From Notospermus geniculatus (taxonomy: Eukaryota; Nemertea; Pilidiophora; Heteronemertea; Lineidae): a stretch of DNA of 64,000 bases. Below, one piece after another: positions 53,244 through 64,000 of the stretch. The notes below the pieces were generated by a model, which worked only from the letters and a program-made list of their open reading frames with translations, was not told the origin of the DNA and made no database searches. The stretch is from the NCBI GenBank assembly GCA_002633025.1, contig NMRB01000963.1, positions 38,492-102,491 of the forward strand, written 5' to 3'. Within the stretch, counting starts at the first letter, position 1. Each line of letters starts with the position of its first letter. The translations under genes were made by a program, and so were the position numbers.

Positions 53244-56200
53244 AGGTTTTCAACTGCGAACCGTCTCACTGCGTTCTTGCAACCAAAACGATGATTCCTT
53301 TCATTGTATTCCGCAGCCTTCGTCAGTAAGTATGAATTTAACTAACTGATGTAGTTACCAGCAATGAATTACTGAACATGTTTCGCGACCGAATTTGCTG
53401 GATATCAATAGGTATCAAGAGAATTGCCTTCATTACCGATATGCAATCCGTCTCCTCGGTGAAAAAAAGCTGAGACTTAGCGTTTTATCAGAACATCATG
53501 AAGGTTGTTACAAGAAAATATCCTAAATTTTATTGATTTGCCAATACTTGTCTAATGATTAGATTTGAAGTTCATTCAGAAAAAGCGGCAGAGATTATAG
53601 ACTTCACGAGATCGTGCTTCACAATATGTCCACAATCGATATTTAATGGCTGGAGAAGCCTCGCGGTACTGAGACGACGCCTCTCCGGCAATCTGAAGGT
53701 ATGCGTCTCGGCTTACCTCCCGACATGACCGGCGGTGATATTTGATTTTCACGACCGGTGGTGGTATTCCGGTAACATGATACGGCCATCGATCGGAATA
53801 CAATTTGTGAACTGCATATCAATGTCAGTGATTCCTTCAAATCAAGAGAAACAATTCTGATAACAATTCTACGATGATACCTATCCGTAGACGTTACGAA
53901 TCTCAAGCTCTCTATTATATTCTTTGGTGCTTATACCATCGGTTTCCAGATTTACCACTAATCTTGTATCGTTTATCACTTAGTATCCGCTACCTTATGT
54001 CCATCGGCTTAGTTCTTATACCCAGTGCATTGTCAAAATATCGAATTGGGAGATCAGCGTGTAATATATCATGATCAGCACTATAGATAATAATGGAGGA
54101 TTGATAAGGTTGTTGTGCATCAAAGGGAATTACGCAGGTTTACCTATTGGTATTAAATATTATGATTGTGGCGACGGCGTGGTATCCTGTCATCACGTGT
54201 CAGTTATACCCTGTCCGCGAACCTTTAAGAGACTCGGGTATGAGGAGTTGACTGGTTTCATCATGACTGAAGTATTGCAAAAGGACAAGGTACCAGTCGA
54301 CTGACTTCGGTACCGCAGGTCTTACGAAAGCCCGTGGTTGACGTGAAAATGAAAAGTAACAAGTGTGGCAAGACAAACGATACTCTATGCTACATGTATA
54401 CCTATTGCTTTTGATGATACTCGTGTTTAAAATTCTTTGGTATGAGGTACATGTATAATGACTTCTCGCCTGATCTCGTTGAGGTTCGTAGGAATATCTG
54501 AAGCAATAATTACCCTCACTTGTTGGTCACGAAATAACTAACCGCAAACCCATCGCACCCTGGTGCAAGCAAAATCGTCCATAGTGGATCTCGACTTTTT
54601 CCCTACCCTAGCCAGCAGCGTACGGAACTTCCGTTGAGGTTCATATACTATAGTTTATCGCGAAAATTGCGCGGCGAGGAACGTCGAACCTGATATCATG
54701 ACTCAAAAAAGGGAAACGTATCCTCTGTGTTGACTGTCTTTATTATTATCTTCTCATTTTTCGGCAAAGATTCTCTCGTTCTTGTACTTTTTAAGATTCG
54801 CTCGTATTGGAATAAGGAGATCAAAGGTGTAAAGGTTACTGATTGTACGTCTTCGCTATCGTAAAAAAACGATGTTTACCCGATATACTCTGTAAGTAAC
54901 TGCGAAACTTCATATCGTCAGCGTGGCTCGTCTCCAGTTCGCAGCTCACCTTATTCAACTTTTCCTTTTAAGTTACTGTATGGAACCACCGGTTTCTCGG
55001 TGGAAGACCCTTAAGTGTGATATGATTTTAGCTGTGTCTTTGGTATTTCGTACTTTCAAGCAACTTTCTGTCATCAGACCGTGACCAGTGCGCAGTCTGC
55101 AGATTGTCTGGTGTACATACACCGTCCCACGAGCGGTGTACACTCACCAATTACAATTACAATTACAATTACAATTACAATTACAATTACAATTACAATT
55201 ACAATTACAATTACAATTACAATTACAATTACAATTACAAATATGTTTATTGATTCCGTATGATAACTGGTACATCATATGGGAAGAGTCACAATAAACA
55301 GTGCAGTGTAGATAGAAGGAAGAAAAGAGGAGTCAAGAGTTACTGGCACCGTTACCGCCAACGAATGACCCAAGTTGCTGTCATCAGCAACGCCAGATGC
55401 TGCCACAAATCAACCCGCAGTACTTTATCCGACCATATACCGGTAGTAATAATAATCCTCTTTCTCGTGTCTTTGTCGGGAAAATTCATCATCGCTTGAA
55501 ACTCACGCTGGGCAAGGCCTGAGGTGAATAACATACCGCAAGGTGTCTGATAACCACTACAAATCTTCAGCGAGTGGTAATAGCCTTACCCTGACACTAA
55601 TGGGGAGATTGCCCGACCAACTCTATTACATGTTTTCCGCATTAGCTGTGATTTTTATGTCAATCACACCTTGGTGTTGGGCCATGTTGAGGTCATGGCT
55701 TGGACTACAGTACATCATGTCAAGTCACCAAAATTCAAAGTAATTGGCAAGTACAACAACAACTCGCACATTAAATCAACAAGGAATAGATTTTGTCAGT
55801 TCAGTGAACAACCTTCATCACACCCCCATTGGTCAGATTGCTGACTCTTAACGGCCACCATAGACAGAGGAATGCAATGGACAGTTAAGGTAGTCTCTCT
55901 TGCCGAAAGATAGATTGCCTGATCAGGCCCAAATCTCATACACAACTTTATTTGTAATGAAATTTCGCGGTCTAACAATGAAACCGTAATAAATCTGTGT
56001 TAATTCTATCCCGTCGTTTCGTTCCTCTCTCAAACTTATCAGTGCAGTAATGTTGAAGAGTAGGACAAAACACGATCAACAGCATAAAGGAGGCTTTAAA
56101 GACTAATTCTCTATTCTTGATGATGCTGCACGATTGGTCGGAATCCTTTTAGACTCGGCTGTATATCAACGTTGATGTCTGGTTCATGTCATCAACTAAT

Positions 56201-57426
56201 TGAAGAACCTGTCAAAGAACAGCAGTTTTCTAAGTTTATTACATGAAGGATGATGCACAATTGCCTTTGGGACAGATAATTGTTGGAAGGAAAGGCGAAA
56301 CGAGATTCTCCTTGTCTATCTTTGGTGTAAACAAGACTACTTCCAGAGATCTAAGCCGCACGGCGCCAATCCATATCGCTCTTGGGGAACCACTACATCA
56401 AACTAATTTTGCCAAACGAGCCCTGATTGATTAAGCAAACCGCCTGACGTATACACAATATTGGGGTCGTCTCCCTTAAGTCACGGGTAAAGAAGCCTAG
56501 CGATTACACAGTGTTGAGGGCGTCTCACTTCAGTTGCTGTTAACGATTGCTGTGTCAATTGTCAGTGCCTAATTCAGCTCGTCCAAGTTGTTGGTCAGCA
56601 AATCTTTTATTGCACGACCCCTCATTCTGCTTGCCAGCCATCTTCATGATATATGGGTTGTTGTTCTTCTGCAATGAAAAAGAGAGATGATGTTGGAGAC
56701 TGTATGTAAAGGTCATCTTTTGCGAAGCTGATCATGCGCACAGTCTAAGCCTCGTATTTATAGATAAAAACCACAAAAGGCACACAAGGAAAGTAACTAG
56801 ACTGATTTGGTAACGATGTTATCCGAGCTTAAAATTGGTACGTGTCTGTCGATAGAGTTTGACGAAAGCTTTTAACTTGATATGTCAGCCGAGTTGTCGC
56901 TCAACTATCCGCGTACATAACGATTGGCGTATAAAGAACGAAGGGTGAATCGTTGGGGCTGATGTGATTTGACCTCTATTTGTAATTGAGCTCCGTTGCA
57001 GCCAAAAATTAGAACTTTATATTTCGTAGCAAATGCGATCCTCAAAGTACGAGGACAATGTACGAAGTCAAATAGGGCGAGTGAAAAAATAAGCCCAATG
57101 GGTCGGACAATAATCTCACAACGCTCTCAGATAACATTACCAACCAAAAGCTGGCTAAGAACATTCCGAATACATGTATTTTCTGATGCATTTCCAACTG
57201 GAAGATTTCCGCAAGTTGTCACGCAACTTTTTTTACGATTTTTACTAATGTTATGACCAATGTTCCAAACCTGCCAAGATTCAGTTGGATTCCCTCGGGC
57301 CAAGCCTTTGTTATTCTGTAACATTATCCTACCACAGCAACACCATTCGCAACTCCAACAAAAGGCAGTTGCCTCCTCCAAGCCTTTCTCACTTGACTTT
57401 TTAACGACTTCGTGTTTCTTTTACAG
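53244..57426. other. Region upstream of the Ly6 exons
   Basis: Should contain the promoter and signal-peptide exon of the Ly6 gene. An ATG at 55629 opens MFSALAVIFMSITPWCWA, a signal-like peptide, but I see no clean donor in the needed phase. Otherwise only a hexamer microsatellite at 55149 and short open frames. Confidence 0.4.
55149..55241. repeat. (AATTAC)n microsatellite
   Basis: About 15 perfect copies of a 6-bp unit. Confidence 0.97.
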
Positions 57427-60400
57427 GTCTCGTTGTTGATGGATTGGAGTGTTTCTTTTGCTTTACCCCCAATAATCCGGCCAATTGCCTCAACAACTTC
57501 ACAGTGTTTGAATCTCAAGTATGTACTTCCTCGGAATATTACTGTAAGGTAAGTAACCTCTTGTCCGAACTTGTGAATATCCGATGAAGCTCTCCTAGTC
57601 TTGCACTGTACCACCGCAGCAGCATGCGGTGATTTCTCCGGAATGCTGAATGAAATACACATTAGTAAATGCTACTACGTAATATACATGCAAGGAAGAA
57701 GAAAACACCCAGTTGATATTCGTACCGCCCAGTATTACTGAGCAATATACCTACACCTGGTGGGTGTCTTTTTAAAAATGCTCCAAAGGTTAGTGAATGA
57801 CACTTTTTTTATCAAAAGTAACCATCTTGAAATATTCATTACGTGATGGTTTCTCAATTAGCACTAATAACATTCGCATCAGAAACATGAAACTGATTCC
57901 TGTATCGAGAAATGGCAGAAGGAGCACCTGCATTAACTGTAATTTCGAGTTGGTTTTTTTTCGAAACGGCGCATGTCTTTTCTTCTGTTTGATGGTGAGA
58001 GAACAACTCGGGTTGAATTCAACACTTCTTAAGTAACAAAGTGGATGAACTTCCTGCAGGCATGTTTCACAAAGATGATAAGATAAGAAAAGATATGCGA
58101 TAGCGGTTCCGGGTGAGGCCTGGTTTATTCTTTATCGATTCTGCCATCGTACGACCAACAACGGGAACAGGGAGAGCGAAAAACTGCATTTCCCTCCTAC
58201 TTCTTTCATCTTCCTATGTTCTTCATATCTTCCACGTCAGCTATTCCTGATCTTATTTTAATAGGCCCATGCATGTAGTATATAGGCCTCTATACAGTAT
58301 AGGGGCTTACAGATGATAACTGAGTTCAAATTAAGGTACGGACTCTCACGTACCATACCACGATGAGTGAAAACACTCAGATATCACGCTGACATGGCTA
58401 ACATCGAACGTGCGATTTCAGACACAGGCCATGTCACCGCAGATAGTTGCCTAAATAAGGGGAAAATTCACGACAGCCTGAGCTAAATTGAATAGCCTTC
58501 GGTCGGGAAGATGTAATTTATAACTTCCTTTGCAAGGATTACCGGACTGAATGGACGCAAATTATGAAGGGAGGTTGTTCACCACAGGAATGGGTCGCCC
58601 AAGGCAATGCTAAGCCGATGTCGCTGAAGCAACCAAGGCGAAAACCTGTTGTAGGGTGAATTATGATTAGGTTGGGTTCCTGGAGTCTCCTCGAGGGGAG
58701 GTGGATGGTCGGGCCGGTGATTAGGATACTCTGCCCTCAGGACAGTGGTGGTCAGTAAATCAGGCACGATGCAAAGGAGTCGGACGGGGCTAGATTGATG
58801 TGTGATGTATGTCATCGTTACGGCAAGTGACGACAGATTGAAGCCTACGCCGTGGGCGGTCACGTATACGTGGTGTGTTTTTAGGTCCCAGTCTTCCTCT
58901 ACATGTACCTTTTCACCGGGTGTTTGCCGTCATGTACGCTCGGCCCCGGCGTTCAACGACTGTCGCCAATTCTCACTCGCAATAATGACGCCTATTGGCC
59001 ATGCTCTGAGAATCGCATGAACCGCAGCAATTTTGGAGCGTGGGTGAAACGGAGAGCGGTTCGAAACTATACGGTGGGAGTTTAACCATCATGGATCCTC
59101 ATGAAACTGATCCATAACCGCAATAAAAAACCACTAATCTAAGGAGTCATTCAATTCTGCATCGCCAGTTCCATCATCTTCATGGTCGACCTTTTAACAC
59201 TTCTATATACGAAAAACTCACAGAACGTGAAGACATTCAAATTTATTCGTAACCGAATTCCCGATTGAGTTACATGAATTTCATTTCAATATTTCAATTT
59301 GTTCAAGGAAACGTGAATAGAAGCCGCTATCTTATTTGTGCAGGATATCATTTTTGGCGAGACAATTAGATAACGAGAATCGAATATATCAACGCGGAAA
59401 GTTCATGTTTTCAGGCGAACCTCACGGTCTCCTCTAAAATTCTCTGGAGTACACGTCAGCGAGTACACGGTAGCGAATACATCTGCGTGGTGCATATCGG
59501 GGAGTGCACGTAGAAATGATACGGTTGATGACAAAATCCAACAGTAATACATTTTCTAAAGAATGGTGAAACATTTCCTAAACAATGGTGAAAGTAAACT
59601 TCTCATTTTGCTTTTTTCAGGTAGAAAAAATCACGATATCCGGTTCTATTCAAAAGTTTTATAGAGGTTGTGCTGATAGATGTCGTCCAGTTTGCAAGGG
59701 TGTCAAAGGTACGTTGGGATCGATAAACTAGTCTTGCCGGATGGGGACCCTTCATCATTAACTGAGTGATGGTACTCGCAGTGTATCTTCGTGAGTCGTA
59801 GACGAATAAAATATACTTTCACTACTAGGCCTTCTGATAAACGACTGGACTTGGTATGGCCGTGTCCTCCTGTTAACGTTAAAAAGCACTACATCTCAAC
59901 GCCCTTTTGTACGCGAAAAGGTTTCCAAATCAGACACATTGAATTAGTTCTCGAAATTATTGCTCATTTGCGGTTTCAATCCGAATTAAAAGTGCGCTTA
60001 ATGGAATTATTTCTAGTTAACCAGGCATAATTCTTCAAAGAATTTACGTACCTTGGAAGAATCGATATCATTTTGATATTGCTGGATACGCGGACAGAAA
60101 AGGAGATATTTGACGATGTTGAGATATCTTGGCAGACTTTCAGCTAAAAACCAATATTTTCATGTATGATGACCCTTATTCAGTGATCTCTATGCATTAT
60201 GCATCATTCATCTCGTTATGGATGGACGCTTGGTAGCTGGCCAAGCATATTTTAGAGCCGATCTGATTGTGATATCTGCACTCATGATGACGTTGAAAAC
60301 GTTCCAGTTTCTCCATCTGTGAATTGTATCACAATGAAAACACTAAAAAGCGTTCCATCGGCGGCGTAGTTTCTCCATCTGTGAATTGTATCACAATGAA

Positions 60401-62435
60401 AACACTAAAAAGCGTTCCATCGGCGGCGTAGAAGAAAAAAAGCCATTTGTGCTCTATGTGATTGAAGGCAAGGGAAATCGTGTGAACTTGTTCGTATTGT
60501 GTAATGGGGAAAATAATGAACATGGGCAAGTGTAGAACGAATTTAATTACCTAACTGTCTAAACTTAATCACTACCTCTACTCCCATTTCTTTGCGTGAT
60601 GCAAACCGGGGCCATATTCATGAAGCCTTCGCAACTGCCTGCACGCAAGTCTATTGTTTGGCTGCACATGCCCTATTGTTCACAGACTGCCTTACAATAG
60701 ATTTGCGTGCACGCAAAGTTGCGAAGGCTTCATGAATATGGCCCCTAGAATTGTGATGAAAGTGATCAGCGTAAAATTAGATTACAAATACTCAAACATT
60801 CCCCATCGATTCCATTAACAGAATTACGCTGATTTCATTAACAAAACAAGAAAAGATTAAACACGTTCGTTTTATGCCCGCTGTACACGATCAAATTTTT
60901 CATCCAATTTGTTAGAAATTCCGATTCCGGGCCTATTCGGGCTTAATGTAACCCGCATGTGCCTTTAAAAATTGGATGAAAAATTTGATCGTGTACAGCG
61001 GGCATTACCGACCGTTCAATTTTCTTCGATTGTGAAGGCCTTCCGAAGTAGCTCATTCGGTGTCACCTGTCTGAAAAAGCCCGGACTTTTCGAAGCCCGG
61101 GTCTGAAATAAGCCCGGGCTTTTTGAGCATGTATGCGGCATGTATGGGTTTTAAAAGCCCGGGCTTAGACACGGCGATTCATAGGTGTAAACGCAAAAAT
61201 CCCGTGCTGAGCCCGGACTTTTATGTGGTGTAAACAAGGTTAATAGCTCTTTCACGGTGTCCCTAGCTAAAGCCAGTCAGCCATGACACTGGCTATCGAG
61301 GATTGTGCAACATTCTTATTTGTGATCACACCATTAGGTACCTTGGCCAGATATATCTGAACACCAGTCACGTCGAAAAAATCATTTCAATTTTCGTTCG
61401 CACTTTTCACTGCGGCAAGCAATTTTCTTCAAAGCATTTAGCGGTAGTGCTCTGTCAAGATTACGTTAACAGATCTATCCCAATCAATCCTAAAACAAAT
61501 AGGTTCTTTCATACCTAATTTCCCCGTATTCATGACAATCGCTTTAATTTCCGCTTCAACCGTAAATACACCAACCAAGACCTGATTGTGTCTGGCCAAC
61601 ACAAGCAATGGTGTGTCGGGTTTCCATTATCAAGTGCACCGTATTCAAATCCTCATCAAGAAGCCATCGCCGCATGCAAATTCTCCTGCTTTTTCAGGCG
61701 CGAAGCTCTTGTGCAGGGAAATTGATTTCTTATCGGTCTAAATTATCTCCTTATAACAAATGAACAAGATCCCCTCGATTATGTCGGCATGATGGGTTCC
61801 ACCAAATTACCACAAAGAGAAGGCAAGAAGAGTGATATCGGTTCCGACGTGACAATTGACTTGCGATAGTAAACGCGTTACATGGTACTTCAATCAGGAA
61901 GTACGTGCCTAGGAGACGTTCTTTGGAAATTCATACTTGATCATTATTGTCAACATGCATCAACCATATCATCATACATGTTTGCTGTTTTGGCTGATGG
62001 ATCAAAGTCAACCGCGAAGTGATACATCGGGAAAAAAACTTCACAGAAGAATGCATTACATTACAGCCGACATATGCCCAAAGCACTCATCACCACTTTC
62101 ATTGCTTTACACCATCAAATCCACTTATGTTCACACGCAATTTTCGTGGCGACTATTAAAATTGCCTAGCTTGCGTGGGCTGGCAGCGGCATCAAGCGCC
62201 GATATTTTCCAAAATAGAAAATTTTTACGGTAATTAATAAATCTTTGCAAGCAATTTTCGCTCTACATGTATTTATCCTGAAATTATTTTTTCAGGTACC
62301 GGCCAGTGCGTCAGCTGTTGTAGTTCCGATTTATGCAATACCGGAAACGTGGCTGCGCGTGTGACGTCACATCCTGCCAAAGCAACCATCGGCGGACTGC
62401 TCCTTGCATTCTTGATCGCAATGGGACAAAGTTAG
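57427..62435 (+). CDS. Ly6/uPAR (three-finger) GPI-anchored protein, three exons
   Basis: Exons 57427-57548, 59621-59708, 62296-62435 (stop), AG/GT borders, phases join. The mature domain starts LECFFCFTP and carries the Ly6 cysteine pattern: ECFFC, NC, VC, YC, then GC, RC, VC, QC and the closing CCSSDLCN box. After it come a spacer and a hydrophobic tail (IGGLLLAFLIAMGQS), the signal for GPI attachment, so the protein is expected on the outer cell surface. The first exon seen begins in phase 2 (two bases completing a codon), so a signal-peptide exon is missing upstream. Ly6 proteins have varied ligands; no specific role can be assigned. Introns are long (2.1 and 2.6 kb). No sign of a toxin-type relative beyond the shared fold. 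Confidence 0.85.
60306..60429. repeat. 62-bp exact tandem duplication
   Basis: AGTTTCTCCATCTGTGAATT starts at 60306 and 60368; the two units are identical. In a Ly6 intron. Confidence 0.95.
60608..60745. mobile_element. Palindromic MITE, ends GGGGCCATATTCATGAAG
   Basis: GGGGCCATATTCATGAAGCC at the left with its inverse at the right; arms continue through TTCGCAACT. The end pattern GGG.CC.TATTCA.GAAG parallels the element at 17912. Confidence 0.85.
60874..61005. mobile_element. Palindromic MITE, ends ATGCCCGCTGTACACGATC
   Basis: Left ATGCCCGCTGTACACGATCA and exact inverse at the right, arms about 35 bp. A related end (GCCCATCGTACACGGTCAAA) occurs alone at about 63458. Confidence 0.88.
61068..61240. 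mobile_element. AGCCCGGGCTTTT-rich repeat element
   Basis: Five or more AGCCCGGACTTTT / AAAGCCCGGGCTT words in both orientations, flanked by GGTGTAAAC-like sequence near the right end. Likely a MITE; exact ends uncertain. Confidence 0.5.
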
Positions 62436-64000
62436 CAAGAATGGTATCCAGTGAAAAACACGTTGCCTTTTTGTGATACGACGAAGTAATTTGCTCTGAA
62501 GATGTTTTGAAGGCAGAGGCTGACGTTGATAGCTCTACCGTGAGGTCGATATGGACTAGAATTGGACACGACACTTCCATCAGCGTAGTTCTTATGATGG
62601 CTAATACTTCGTGTAGTTCTGGCAAACACAGCCTCTTGTTCCTCCTTTTGACGACATGATTTGGAACAAGCAAAACGGGGACTCCTTAATGATACGTCAT
62701 TGCTCAGCCGGTATTTTCGGTGATGTAGACTGTACAATCATGTACTTGTTTTCGAATGTTGCTCTGAACTTTGGATCGAATTCAGGTTTTACCAGTGAGC
62801 TGAACGTCTGGTATCGCTGATGAATAGGGTATTGGACAGAAACCCGACCTCCTTGACAAAATAAGGCTCTGTTTGAAAAGAGGGATGTGGCAGCAGTTGA
62901 CAAATAAATCAAACGGCAACGAAGAAGCAGCTCTCTTATTTTGCTTTACTGATGAGATTTTAGAGAATTTTTCAAAATAACGAAAGGAAATATACCGGAA
63001 TGAATGGCGCCCTGATTAAGGACATTTTTCAGCCTATTCGATGTAACGCTGACAAAGATGGATCGATGTGCGCGATCTCTGAGCGCCGTAGTCACATTCT
63101 TTGCCTCCTCTACGAACAAGTTGTTTTGCCGACGATTTGTTCGCCAGCTTCGGTGGGTCGTTGCCACCAGTGTAATCATGCAAGTCACGATTGATGACGT
63201 CTCAGCGGAGAGCCGGAAGAATATTGTCAGATGTCATGTGTGATTTGGTAATTCTTGCATCCGTGGCGGTTATCACACGAAAGGGACCGCCCGATTCCTT
63301 GCTGCCGCCAAGATAGCAAACCATGACGCAGTTGTTGATGTTGTCGAGCCTTGAGTGTGTGATTTTGTATTTCCTATTGTCTTTTTGCATTAGAGGGAAT
63401 GTGTACCTCTTATTGAAGGTGAACTTCATCTACCAGGATGACTCTCATTTAACTTATGCCCATCGTACACGGTCAAATTTTGCGTAGTTTTTTGTTTGAA
63501 ACTCAGATTCAGGCCCTGCCGAGAAATCTGTCACTATCGTTTCGCAGTTACCCCATAGAATGAAAACACTGATCGAGAAGTGGGAACAGCGTGGCACTTG
63601 ACTGTGGGTCACATTCTTCGTTGGAGCCCTCTCTGCTCGGCTTACCCTCGGTACCGTACTCGTTGTGTGATGTACAAGTATTTTGCAACCTATATTAATT
63701 TTTACATCAAAAACTTGATGTTGAATGATGTAGCGGTATTAAACAGATGAATAAAATATCAATGGATCTCTTAAACCCACATTCCTTGATCTACGGTAAA
63801 GATGTTGCTATTGTCACCAATGTAGTTTCAGCCTATCCGCAGGACATCGCTGCACGTGGTGGTGTATACGCGACTCACAACCCCTGCTCAAACCCTGGAA
63901 GGGTCATAGTTACGACTGATGACAGTAATCAATATTTGAATTTTCACTCAATTAGAAAAAAAAAGAAGCCCGCCGACAATAAATGGTTCGCTGGAGTCAG
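62436..64000. other. 3' flank of the Ly6 gene to window end
   Basis: A candidate AATAAA for the Ly6 transcript lies at 62903-62908. Minus-strand open frames at 62311-63429 are short and unlike any family I know. A solitary half of the 60874-type element lies near 63458. Nothing else recognised. Confidence 0.45.

Noticed and set aside
53003-53294. Open frames across the 53046-53243 gap
   Set aside because: Almost entirely N.
55081-55297. Open frames with ITITIT or QLQLQL tracts
   Set aside because: Translation of the AATTAC microsatellite.

Overview
This is a 64 kb piece of an animal nuclear genome assembly. Genes are split into short exons with GT/AG introns, intergenic DNA is packed with short inverted-repeat transposons and tRNA-derived SINEs, and there are two N-run gaps (28985-29071, 53046-53243) and two single-N joins (18946, 47212). 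The gene set (ORP1L-type OSBPL1A, KLHDC9, ZNF800, MTMR9, ZC2HC1, AIG1-like, profilin, Ly6/uPAR) is metazoan. The mix of vertebrate-like orthologues with dense palindromic words such as TAGGCCTA and TACCGGTA suggests a marine invertebrate deuterostome, perhaps an echinoderm. That placement is an inference. Exons were predicted by eye from splice signals, reading phase and remembered family alignments.

Layout. 124-5012 (-): the first eight coding exons of OSBPL1A (ankyrin repeats and start of the PH domain); the gene runs off the left edge. 6225-7479 (-): KLHDC9, a two-coding-exon kelch protein. 9418-12102 (+): ZNF800-like zinc-finger protein, read divergently from KLHDC9. 15280-18867 (-): MTMR9 pseudophosphatase, converging on ZNF800 and lacking its PH-GRAM 5' exons, perhaps lost at a single-N join. 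19772-26113 (+): complete 13-exon ZC2HC1 gene. 29910-41932 (-): AIG1/ADTRP-like membrane hydrolase gene whose 5' part is tandemly duplicated. 48790-49702 (-): complete four-coding-exon profilin. 57427-62435 (+): three exons of a GPI-anchored Ly6/uPAR protein.

The most interesting region is 34671-42132. Two direct copies of a 3.5-3.8 kb cassette each carry several alternative AIG1 start exons (types A, B and C), each encoding a first membrane segment and the catalytic threonine, then a shared-type exon 2 and a candidate alternative terminal exon. All are phase-compatible with one downstream set of exons (E3-E5) carrying the catalytic histidine. This resembles a variable/constant exon arrangement. 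One type-C exon is broken, and a near-perfect ~220 bp palindrome sits in only one cassette. Whether both copies exist in one haplotype cannot be decided from this sequence.

The genes do not form a pathway. Long stretches without genes hold inverted-repeat elements, SINEs, satellites or nothing recognisable, and are listed individually.
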